From Wenzhouxiangella sp. (GTDB taxonomy: Bacteria; Pseudomonadota; Gammaproteobacteria; Xanthomonadales; Wenzhouxiangellaceae), in contig JAGYMV010000053.1 in assembly GCA_018400355.1 (NCBI GenBank), positions 1 through 5,854 on the forward strand: a DNA stretch of 5,854 nucleotides, in the 5' to 3' direction. The notes below the pieces were generated by a model, which was given only the letters and a program-made list of their open reading frames with translations, ran no database searches and was not told the origin of the DNA. The translations under genes and the position numbers were made by a program. This document shows, piece by piece, positions 1 to 5,476 of the stretch; positions within the stretch are counted from its first letter, which is position 1, and the number at the start of each line of letters is the position of its first letter.

Positions 1-64
1 TTGTTTCAGACCACGCCATGCCGAGCAAAGAAAAGCCAATCAGAAAAATAACAAGATGTTTCAT
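1..64 (-). CDS. Start of an exported protein (partial, leaves the left edge)
   Basis: Reading leftward from an ATG at 64-62 gives 21 complete codons. They begin MKHLVIFLIG, continue through a hydrophobic core, and end in AWS-ET, which fits a type I signal peptidase site (Ala at -3, Ser at -1). The ATG overlaps the yihY stop codon as ATGA, and an AAGGA ribosome-binding site sits 6 nt upstream, so I regard the start as real. The product is therefore probably a periplasmic or secreted protein co-transcribed and translationally coupled with yihY. No cysteine follows the core, so nothing in the visible part suggests a lipoprotein. The mature protein is outside the window. From memory, genes for TlpA/thioredoxin-like proteins occur near yihY and wrbA in related bacteria, but nothing visible here tests that idea. 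Confidence 0.7.
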   Translation of the reverse strand, partial: MKHLVIFLIGFSLLGMAWSET

Positions 65-1299
65 TTGTTGTCCTTAGGGGGCTCTGCCACCAGTGATTTG
101 ATTGACCGAGCCATGGTGGGCAAATGGGAGTCCAGTTCTTTGAAAAACTCAATGATACGCTCATTCAAACCATCGGACTTGGGCAGTTGCTCGATCTCAT
201 CGAGCGGTAAAACAAATTCACCTAAGTGATACAGAGAGCGCACACTCCACTCATCTAAATCAGCAGCCAATATCAGCCGGTCATCTGCGTCAAAGCGGAC
301 AATGCCTTGGCCGTATAGCAAGGCCACCAAGCCCTGAATCTGGTGATGCGTTGCCCCAGGCTCTTTTAAGTTGAGCGCTTCCACGCTCAATGCGTTGTCT
401 TTTAATTGGGCCGCCCAGAGATGGTGCAAAATGCGCAGCAACAAAGGGAACTCGAAACGTTTTGACCAAGACCACTCAAGTCCGCCCACATGAAATGTTG
501 TGAGCGCAGCACTCAGACTCGCACCCAACAAAACAACCACCCAAAGAATATAGATCCACAGCAAAAAGATGGGCACTGTGGCCAACGCACCATACAAATG
601 TTGATAGGTCGTTGAATAGCCAAGATAGAAAACAAACAACCCTTTGGCTAACTCAAATAAAACAGCCGACAAAAAGGCACCAATCAACGCATGACGCACC
701 AACACTCGCCGGTGCGGGACCAGAACAAACACCAATGCAAACCCCGCCCATGCGATCATAAAAGGCGCAAGGGTGACCCAAAGAGCGCCCACAGCATGCT
801 GCAGAGCCTCAGGCGCAAACCCTGAGACGAAGGCCAGATAAGAACTCAACACCAGACTGGCACCCACCAGCATCGGCCCCAAGGTTAAAACAGCCCAGTA
901 CATCACCACGCGATTGAGCCAAGAGCGCTGATGGCGCACACGCCAAATGCGGTTGAAGGTGCGCTCAATCGTGCCCATCAGCAGCACTGAGATCACGATC
1001 AAAAAGACAGATCCCGATGCGGTCAGCCCCGCTGTCCGGCCAATGAACTCATTGATATACGCTTGAACTTCATCGCCCTTGGCGGGCACAAAATGGGTAA
1101 AGATGTACGATTCAACTTGACCAATCCAATCGGCAAACACACCAAACGAGGACACGATACCAATCACTACAGCCAGCAAGGGCACGATGGCGATCAGCGT
1201 TTTGTAACTCAAAGACCCCGCGGCCTCAAAGCACCGATCTTCCAGGAAATGTCGCCACAAGTGCTGTCCGAAAGCCTTTAGCCAGTGTGGTTCAAACAT
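61..1299 (-). CDS. yihY: YihY/BrkB family inner-membrane protein with C-terminal extension
   Basis: Member of the YihY/UPF0761 (BrkB-type) family, once labelled ribonuclease BN. That label is not supported for YihY, and its biochemical role is unsettled. Numbered from the ATG at 1299 (412 residues), there are about six membrane segments near residues 33-55, 93-109, 133-157, 174-195, 200-226 and 234-266. Family signatures are GSLSYKTL followed by an IVPLLAV helix (28-44), LTLGPMLVGASL (138-149) and YGALATVPIFLLWIY (236-250). Residues about 277-412 are soluble and resemble the helical, winged-helix-like tail seen in longer homologues; E. coli YihY lacks it. The start is uncertain. The frame is open to an ATG at 1338, a GTG at 1311 has AGGTGG 6 nt upstream, and the ATG at 1299 gives the usual short N-terminus and lies downstream of the promoter-like element. 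The gene is divergent from wrbA and overlaps the next gene by ATGA. Confidence 0.92.
   Translation of the reverse strand: MFEPHWLKAFGQHLWRHFLEDRCFEAAGSLSYKTLIAIVPLLAVVIGIVSSFGVFADWIGQVESYIFTHFVPAKGDEVQAYINEFIGRTAGLTASGSVFLIVISVLLMGTIERTFNRIWRVRHQRSWLNRVVMYWAVLTLGPMLVGASLVLSSYLAFVSGFAPEALQHAVGALWVTLAPFMIAWAGFALVFVLVPHRRVLVRHALIGAFLSAVLFELAKGLFVFYLGYSTTYQHLYGALATVPIFLLWIYILWVVVLLGASLSAALTTFHVGGLEWSWSKRFEFPLLLRILHHLWAAQLKDNALSVEALNLKEPGATHHQIQGLVALLYGQGIVRFDADDRLILAADLDEWSVRSLYHLGEFVLPLDEIEQLPKSDGLNERIIEFFKELDSHLPTMARSIKSLVAEPPKDNK
71..75 (-). promoter_or_regulatory. Ribosome-binding site AAGGA for the left-edge gene
   Basis: The minus strand reads AAGGA, then six bases (CAACAA), then the ATG at 64. 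This is near-ideal Shine-Dalgarno spacing, it lies within the last codons of yihY, and it fixes the start of the left-edge gene. Confidence 0.7.
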
Positions 1300-1320
1300 C
1301 AATGGTTTCACATCACTCCA

Positions 1321-1349
1321 CCTATAATTGGAGACCATGAATCAGTCAA
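1321..1349 (-). promoter_or_regulatory. Candidate sigma70 promoter for yihY
   Basis: On the minus strand there is TTGACT (1349-1344, 5 of 6 consensus), a 17-bp spacer, and TATAGG (1326-1321, 4 of 6). A run of seven T lies at 1361-1355, a few bases upstream of the -35 box, where an UP-like element would sit. Transcription would begin near 1313-1315, which would leave out the ATG at 1338 and favour the GTG at 1311 or the ATG at 1299 as the yihY start. The -35 box and the T-run lie inside the first codons of wrbA. This was called by eye and not scored. Confidence 0.5.
1323..1328 (+). promoter_or_regulatory. Perfect TATAAT -10 box just before wrbA
   Basis: TATAAT matches the sigma70 -10 consensus at all six positions and ends 8 bases before the wrbA ATG at 1337. 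No good -35 or extended -10 (TGn) accompanies it, since the 16-18 bp spacer positions read CAATGG-like sequence. If it is used, the start site falls at about 1334-1337 and the message would be leaderless or nearly so. It shares bases 1323-1326 with the opposing yihY -10 box. It could also be a chance AT-rich match, with the real wrbA promoter further upstream inside yihY. Confidence 0.4.
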
Positions 1350-1945
1350 CACTCAAAAAAATCCTCATCGTGTGTCACTCAGTGCACGGCAATACCTATG
1401 CCATGGCCCGAGAAATCGCACGGGGCGTGGAACAGGTTGACCAAGCCGCTGCGGTGGTCCGATCTGTGCCACCAGTGACTTCAGCCATTGACCCAGAACA
1501 TCGAGAGCCATCGGATACAGGGCCTGGATTGGTACAACCATCCGACCTAAACGATTGTAGTGGGCTCATCCTTGGGAGTCCAACTCGATTCGGCAATATG
1601 GCCTCAGCCATGAAGTATTTCTTGGACGGAACTGGTGGCCAGTGGGCATCGGGCGCCTTACAAGGCAAGCCAGCCGGTGTCTTTACCTCAACAGCCACCT
1701 TGCATGGGGGCCAAGAAGCCACCCTGCTGACCATGATGGTCCCCTTACTACACCACGGCATGGTCATTGCCGGCCTGCCCTATTCATTGCCCGCACTGCA
1801 CAAGACCCAAAGTGGCGGGACGCCCTATGGGCCAAGCCATTTGGCGGGACCCGATGGCGACCGGCCCTTGGATGCAGACGAGATCGAACTGTGTCGCGCT
1901 CTGGGCCAGCGCATTGCTCAGTTGGCCGTTGAGCTCAATTCATGA
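1337..1945 (+). CDS. wrbA: WrbA-type NAD(P)H:quinone oxidoreductase
   Basis: A flavodoxin-fold, FMN-binding, cytoplasmic enzyme. The WrbA family carries out two-electron reduction of quinones with NAD(P)H and is linked to oxidative-stress protection. The 202 residues match the family's usual length of about 200. Visible motifs in order are the FMN phosphate-binding loop CHSVHGNTYAMA (13-24), SPTRFGNM (81-88), TGGQWASGAL (99-108), a TLHGGQEATL loop (121-130), HHGMV (139-143) and GGTPYG (160-165), all characteristic of WrbA. The ATG at 1337 gives the standard N-terminus. A TTG at 1328 would add three residues but has no support. A GGAG at 1330-1333 lies only 3 nt from the ATG, too close for a normal Shine-Dalgarno site, so initiation may be leaderless or weak. 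The stop overlaps the next start as ATGA, indicating an operon with the DUF2069 gene. Confidence 0.95.
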   Translation: MNQSTLKKILIVCHSVHGNTYAMAREIARGVEQVDQAAAVVRSVPPVTSAIDPEHREPSDTGPGLVQPSDLNDCSGLILGSPTRFGNMASAMKYFLDGTGGQWASGALQGKPAGVFTSTATLHGGQEATLLTMMVPLLHHGMVIAGLPYSLPALHKTQSGGTPYGPSHLAGPDGDRPLDADEIELCRALGQRIAQLAVELNS

Positions 1946-2325
1946 TCACCATTCAGTGGTCTAAGTGGTCATTTTTCGCACTGATCGCGCTTCAAGTGGC
2001 GTGGTTTGGTTGGCTATATCCACCAACCTTTTGGCCAAAAGCGATGGTGCTCGCCATCATGTTGATCCCGTTGCTCACCGTGGCCATTGGTGTCTGGAAG
2101 CTCAACATGCGCACCATGGTGGTGGCAGGTTTTTTCCTATTGTTTTATTTTTCATACGCGGTGTCAGAAGCCTACGCCGTCCCCGAGGTGCGCCCGATGG
2201 CGCTGGCTCAAATTGCCCTGATCACTGTTTATTTCGTGGCCCTGCTCAGCGTTCGTCGCGCGCAGAAGGCGGCCCAGAAGGCTCAGCAACAGCCGCCGCC
2301 TCAGCAGCCACCTCAGCAGTCATAA
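1942..2325 (+). CDS. DUF2069 family small inner-membrane protein
   Basis: A 127-residue protein with four hydrophobic segments near residues 8-26, 34-51, 57-75 and 85-104, and little else apart from short loops. Length, topology and position directly after wrbA match the DUF2069 family of gammaproteobacteria, whose function is unknown; the same gene pair is found in Pseudomonas. The start ATG overlaps the wrbA stop (ATGA) and has only a weak upstream Shine-Dalgarno site, so translation is probably coupled to wrbA. After the last helix there is a basic stretch (RRAQKAAQKAQ) and then a Pro/Gln-rich tail to residue 127. That tail, from about residue 102, lies entirely in an antisense overlap with the convergent gene, and it is probably not part of the conserved domain. 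A partnership with WrbA at the membrane is possible from gene order only. Confidence 0.85.
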   Translation: MITIQWSKWSFFALIALQVAWFGWLYPPTFWPKAMVLAIMLIPLLTVAIGVWKLNMRTMVVAGFFLLFYFSYAVSEAYAVPEVRPMALAQIALITVYFVALLSVRRAQKAAQKAQQQPPPQQPPQQS

Positions 2326-4876
2326 GAGCCTCCGGCCAATGGAACTCAGGCATCCATAAGCCTTGCTCGCGAACGGCAACCGGCCACTGCAACCAATGCC
2401 CTTCGAACGCCCGAACGCGTTCTTTTCCCACAGCAGCAATCTTGGCCATGGGAACGCCACGATCTCGGCTGATGCGAATGTCTTCCCGGGTCAGTAACCC
2501 CGAATCACCCGCCAGCCCAGCCCGAATGCCATCGTCTTGGCGAATGATGGGGCTGTAATGCAGCTCCATCACCCGCCGAAGCAAACGACTGATGATCGAC
2601 ACCTCTTCCATAGACTGCGCCAAAGCATCGTCTGCAGCCGCCTCTAAGTTGGCCAGCCGTGTCGCCAACGCGCGCTCTCTGCGATCAATCAGCGCCAGTC
2701 GGGCACGTTCTGCCTCAATCAATATCACCGCATCATCGGGTGTGTGTGTCACTTCAAGCTCGGTTAAGGGATCTTCATCAGTCGAAACATCCGCCAAACG
2801 CGCTCGCCACTTTGGCCACTGACTCAATAGGTATGCCGAGGCGGCGGTGGGGACACTGGTGAAATAGGTCAGCCGATCAGGCACCAAATCCGAGGCATTG
2901 GTGCTCAATTCACTGCGGATTGGCTGGCCTTCCATTCCATGTGGACAATCAATGGCTAAGTTCTCCGCATCGGCTGGTCCGAAGAAATAATCTTTTCTCT
3001 CCCCAGACACCAACCGCCGAGACAGAATCAATGCTTGCTCACTTTCAACAGGCTGAAAATGGGCCTTAAAATCAAAACTCAAGCGCCCAGTGTAATTGGC
3101 CACACCCGAGTCATTATGACGAGCAGGTGCTTGCATTCGATCAACCCATCGCACCTCGTCATAACAAAAGCTCACCTCGCCCAACCGCAACTGCTCTGCC
3201 AACCAATAGCCATCTGGAACCAAAGCCAACAAAGCCTCATCGGCCGGGAGTTCAACACGCGAACCACAGGCCCGTGACGCATCACAGGGACCAACCCTCA
3301 GCGCTTGATTGCGATAAGTGGTTGGGGTCGAGACCGGCTGATCCAAATTGATATCGGCGCCAGGGCGTGTCACATCAGAATAAAAGCGTTCGCTGGCTTG
3401 TTCAATATGGCCTTCGAGTCGGTCCAGTTCGTCCACCTGAATCGCCAATAATCGCGAGATTAGGTCTTGACGCTCACCCCCCATGCCGGTGACGCAATCA
3501 AGCCATTGGCGATTGGCCTGGGATAGATCGCTGGCCTGCGCCAACAAAGGTGGCCAAAGAGCCTTTTGGGCCACAGCTGAATCGACCACATCCCTATTGG
3601 CCAAGTCGAGCAACCAGTGACTCCCCAAATTCCACTCCAAGGCATTCACCCAAGTCGGTGCTGGGCACTGCCCACCAAGCGACCAATTGATATAACTGTC
3701 GAGATAACGCGCCCGTTGCCAACTGACCAAGTCCAACTCGCGAGCCAAAAACTCCATGGATAACGGGCCAGTCGCCCCAACCAACTCTTCGCTGGCCAAA
3801 TCATTCATCAATGTCTCGCTGATTCGGGCCAGACAATCGAGCAGCGCCTGTTGGGTCAGATCCACACCCGGGCCGCAATCGGCTTGCAGGCCTCGCATTT
3901 GATCACGAACGGGCTGATCTAGATAACTGGCTGGGTTGGACACAAACAAAGCGAGTCGCGCATAAGCAGAAGCCAGCTTTTGTTGAGCGGCGTTTCTCTC
4001 GGGTGGACTGGCACTTAAGTGGTTCGCGCTGTCGATGAGCAATGCCATGATGACTGGGAAATTGATGTCTGTACTTCTAAGCGCTCGAATGGCTGATTCG
4101 GGCAAGGAAGCCAACCAAGCTGCATAGAATCTGGCGTTTTGTTGGTCCGAACGATCGGCCACCCACATTAAGCCCTCCAGCACCAACCACGCACTGTTCA
4201 AGTGCTCGCCACGGTCCCACTGAAATTGGGCTTCGGCCAACAACAACGAGCCTTCAATGGTTTGGCGAGTGGTCTCGCTGCGTGCATTGTGCATGCGCTC
4301 AACACGCCTTGCCTGCGCGCGAGCATGGGCCCGATCGGCTTCACTGGCTTGAGTAAAAGCCTCCAACAAGGCGCCAAAGTAAGGGTCAAGATCGTCTCTT
4401 TGGCCCCAGATCAGTGGCACCTGTCTGGCCACCACCGCCTGCCAAAGCGGCCAATTCAATGCGATGTCACCCGAGACATCGGTCCAGCTCATTCGACCAG
4501 GCGAGGGTTGATCAAATATCTCAGAGCCGTCACTGGCCTGTGTGAGTGAGACCCAATATCCCCAGCGGCCATCTGATGCATGACTGCCCAGCTGGGGTTG
4601 GGTGATGACCCCATCCAAACGGGCGCGTTCGACTTGCCAGCGATCACCAAATGATTGGGGGTCGGTCGCAGAATGGCTCAAAACAATCGCCGCAGCCACA
4701 GAATGGGCGCGGGCCGATGCGGCCGTTTCTGGCAACCAATGGAGCGCTGTCACATCTTGCAAAGAGGGGCTTTGTGCAAGCGCCAAAGAGCCCGTGGCCA
4801 CCAGACAAACAGCGATCATTGGCCGGATCATGGCGGTGATGATCGTCGTAGGGATTGCTCGGATGGTTGCGCTCAT
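2246..4876 (-). CDS. Large exported protein of unknown function
   Basis: I do not recognise this family. The intact frame encodes up to 876 residues. The N-terminus carries a Sec signal peptide. From Met16 (4831) it reads as a 19-residue peptide with Arg, a hydrophobic core and ALA-Q cleavage at residues 34/35, and no lipobox. No Shine-Dalgarno site decides between the ATG at 4876 and the ATG at 4831, so I give the longest form; Met16 is at least as likely. Residues about 50-480 are mostly helical, with many Trp, Arg and Ala. All eight mature cysteines (334, 348, 404, 461, 531, 537, 571, 644) lie between 334 and 644, an even number consistent with periplasmic disulfides. Residues 505-690 look more beta-rich. 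Residues 719-770 are a charged heptad-like helix, possibly a coiled coil. The Ala/Glu/Pro tail after about 851 lies in the overlap with the DUF2069 gene. I see no catalytic motif. It may be an envelope or structural protein. Confidence 0.85.
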   Translation of the reverse strand: MSATIRAIPTTIITAMIRPMIAVCLVATGSLALAQSPSLQDVTALHWLPETAASARAHSVAAAIVLSHSATDPQSFGDRWQVERARLDGVITQPQLGSHASDGRWGYWVSLTQASDGSEIFDQPSPGRMSWTDVSGDIALNWPLWQAVVARQVPLIWGQRDDLDPYFGALLEAFTQASEADRAHARAQARRVERMHNARSETTRQTIEGSLLLAEAQFQWDRGEHLNSAWLVLEGLMWVADRSDQQNARFYAAWLASLPESAIRALRSTDINFPVIMALLIDSANHLSASPPERNAAQQKLASAYARLALFVSNPASYLDQPVRDQMRGLQADCGPGVDLTQQALLDCLARISETLMNDLASEELVGATGPLSMEFLARELDLVSWQRARYLDSYINWSLGGQCPAPTWVNALEWNLGSHWLLDLANRDVVDSAVAQKALWPPLLAQASDLSQANRQWLDCVTGMGGERQDLISRLLAIQVDELDRLEGHIEQASERFYSDVTRPGADINLDQPVSTPTTYRNQALRVGPCDASRACGSRVELPADEALLALVPDGYWLAEQLRLGEVSFCYDEVRWVDRMQAPARHNDSGVANYTGRLSFDFKAHFQPVESEQALILSRRLVSGERKDYFFGPADAENLAIDCPHGMEGQPIRSELSTNASDLVPDRLTYFTSVPTAASAYLLSQWPKWRARLADVSTDEDPLTELEVTHTPDDAVILIEAERARLALIDRRERALATRLANLEAAADDALAQSMEEVSIISRLLRRVMELHYSPIIRQDDGIRAGLAGDSGLLTREDIRISRDRGVPMAKIAAVGKERVRAFEGHWLQWPVAVREQGLWMPEFHWPEALMTAEVAAEAAAVAEPSGPPSARDER
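2295..2318. repeat. Two-copy 12-bp tandem repeat, coding on both strands
   Basis: Units at 2295-2306 and 2307-2318 are GCCGCCTCAGCA and GCCACCTCAGCA, one mismatch apart. The repeat is a multiple of three, so copy changes keep both frames open. On the plus strand it encodes the Pro/Gln tail of the DUF2069 protein, and on the minus strand the Ala/Glu tail of the exported protein. Confidence 0.7.
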
Positions 4877-4879
4877 GCC

Positions 4880-4887
4880 GTTATACT
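4880..4887. promoter_or_regulatory. Overlapping opposed -10-like boxes between divergent genes
   Basis: The plus strand reads TATACT (4882-4887, 5 of 6 consensus) toward the asparaginase-like gene. The minus strand reads TATAAC (4885-4880, 5 of 6) toward the exported-protein gene. They share the TATA core. Neither has a convincing -35 at 16-18 bp or an extended -10. Plus-strand transcription would begin near 4894, giving a leader of about 80 nt. Minus-strand transcription would begin near 4873, just inside the first possible ATG, which would favour the ATG at 4831. Identified by eye only. Confidence 0.4.
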
Positions 4888-4911
4888 ACTCTACCTCGTT
4901 GGATTCATTCA

Positions 4912-4931
4912 GGCCGCGCTGACCGCCGGCC
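4912..4931 (+). other. Short inverted repeat in the asparaginase leader
   Basis: GGCCG (4912-4916) and CGGCC (4927-4931) can pair as a 5-bp GC stem with a 10-nt loop. It lies within the presumed 5' leader of the asparaginase-like gene, about 40 nt before its start. It could be a weak hairpin or a binding site for a regulator. Five pairs in GC-rich DNA is close to what chance gives. Confidence 0.2.
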
Positions 4932-4960
4932 GAGGGAATGATGCCCAAGCGCCAAAAATT

Positions 4961-4964
4961 AGGA
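4961..4964 (+). promoter_or_regulatory. Ribosome-binding site AGGA for the asparaginase-like gene
   Basis: AGGA at 4961-4964 lies 8 nt before the GTG at 4973. This is the only well-spaced Shine-Dalgarno match near the start of the conserved region, and it supports GTG as the start codon. Confidence 0.55.
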
Positions 4965-4972
4965 TTCAGGTT

Positions 4973-5464
4973 GTGGAAAAACTGCTCATATTGACCACTG
5001 GTGGCACGATCGACAAGATCTATTATGACGATCAATCGGACTATCAAATTGGTGAGCCCGAGATCGGCCGCATCTTGCGCGCCATGAATGTGGCATTCGA
5101 ATGGGAGATTCAGGCGCTGATGCGGAAAGACTCACTGCATATGGAAGACGCAGACCGACAGCACATTCATCAAGCCATTCTGGCCTCGGATGCCCGACAC
5201 ATACTCATCACCCATGGCACCGATTCCATGGTCGCCACTGCTCAGGTATTGGCTGATCTGGATGATCGGGTGATGGTGATGACCGGTGCACTGAACCCGG
5301 CCCGTTTCATTGATTCTGATGCGGTGTTTAATATTGGGTGTGCCGTGGGTGCTGTGCAGGTTTTGTCACCCGGCGTGTGGATTGCCATGAACGGAAAGAT
5401 TTGGCACCCCGATGCAGTGCAAAAAAACCGCGCAGCCAACCGATTCGAACCGCGCGACACCTGA
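4973..5464 (+). CDS. Single-domain asparaginase-like protein
   Basis: The 163 residues correspond to only the N-terminal domain of L-asparaginase (PF00710-type), which hydrolyses asparagine to aspartate and ammonia; full enzymes have two domains and about 330 residues. Visible active-site elements are TGGTID (9-14, with the nucleophile Thr at 12), a KDS segment (52-54) that lines up with the substrate-binding serine region, and HGTDSM (81-86, Thr83-Asp84). TGAL follows at 104-107. I cannot align a clear equivalent of the catalytic lysine (Lys162 of E. coli enzyme II). The ending GKIWHPDAVQKNRAANRF looks like a natural C-terminus, and I recall similar short proteins in other gammaproteobacteria, so this appears to be a family form rather than a broken gene. 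The start is the GTG at 4973, with AGGA 8 nt upstream. It is cytoplasmic, with no signal peptide. Asparaginase activity is not assured. It converges on gcvT with a 12-bp gap. Confidence 0.85.
   Translation: MEKLLILTTGGTIDKIYYDDQSDYQIGEPEIGRILRAMNVAFEWEIQALMRKDSLHMEDADRQHIHQAILASDARHILITHGTDSMVATAQVLADLDDRVMVMTGALNPARFIDSDAVFNIGCAVGAVQVLSPGVWIAMNGKIWHPDAVQKNRAANRFEPRDT
5421..5457 (-). terminator. Rho-independent terminator for gcvT
   Basis: In the minus-strand transcript, CGCGCGG (5456-5450) pairs with CUGCGCG (5435-5429) with one G-U wobble. A further U-G pair (5457 with 5428) is possible. The loop is 14 nt and seven U (5427-5421) follow. The hairpin starts 20 nt after the gcvT stop, which is typical spacing. 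The whole element lies inside the 3' coding part of the asparaginase-like gene. On the plus strand the stem has an A-C mismatch and no T-run after it, so it should terminate in one direction only. Confidence 0.7.
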
Positions 5465-5476
5465 TTCACACAGGCT

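Noticed and set aside
1328..1336. TTG start for wrbA three codons upstream of the ATG
   Set aside because: There is no ribosome-binding site, it overlaps the -10-like box, and the added residues Met-Glu-Thr have no counterpart in WrbA proteins.
1396..1767. 123-codon minus-strand frame
   Set aside because: It is antisense to wrbA, whose motifs are intact across the same bases. No family features are present.
2111..2135. CACC/GGTG stem before a run of six T, resembling a terminator
   Set aside because: The stem is four pairs, the T-run is separated from it by several bases, and the site lies mid-gene in a membrane helix of the DUF2069 protein, where T-rich codons are expected.
4202..4549. 115-codon plus-strand frame
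   Set aside because: It lies antisense within the 876-codon exported-protein gene, has no ribosome-binding site, and its composition looks like a shadow frame.
4655..4972. N-terminal extension of the asparaginase-like frame to an ATG at 4655
   Set aside because: The extension is antisense to the exported-protein gene and resembles no asparaginase N-terminus. The TGGTI motif sits normally only a few residues from the GTG at 4973.
4938..4994. Small frame beginning MMPKRQ in the leader before the asparaginase-like gene, resembling a leader peptide
   Set aside because: The GAGGGA upstream abuts the ATG, the peptide runs through the GTG start in another frame, and it lacks regulatory codon runs or attenuator hairpins.
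4973..5464. Asparaginase-like gene as a truncated pseudogene
   Set aside because: The frame ends with a coherent, family-like C-terminus, and no remnant of a second domain is found downstream, where gcvT begins within 12 bp.
5460..5476. CCTG/CAGG hairpin in the gap between the asparaginase-like gene and gcvT
   Set aside because: It has only four base pairs and no T-run on either strand.
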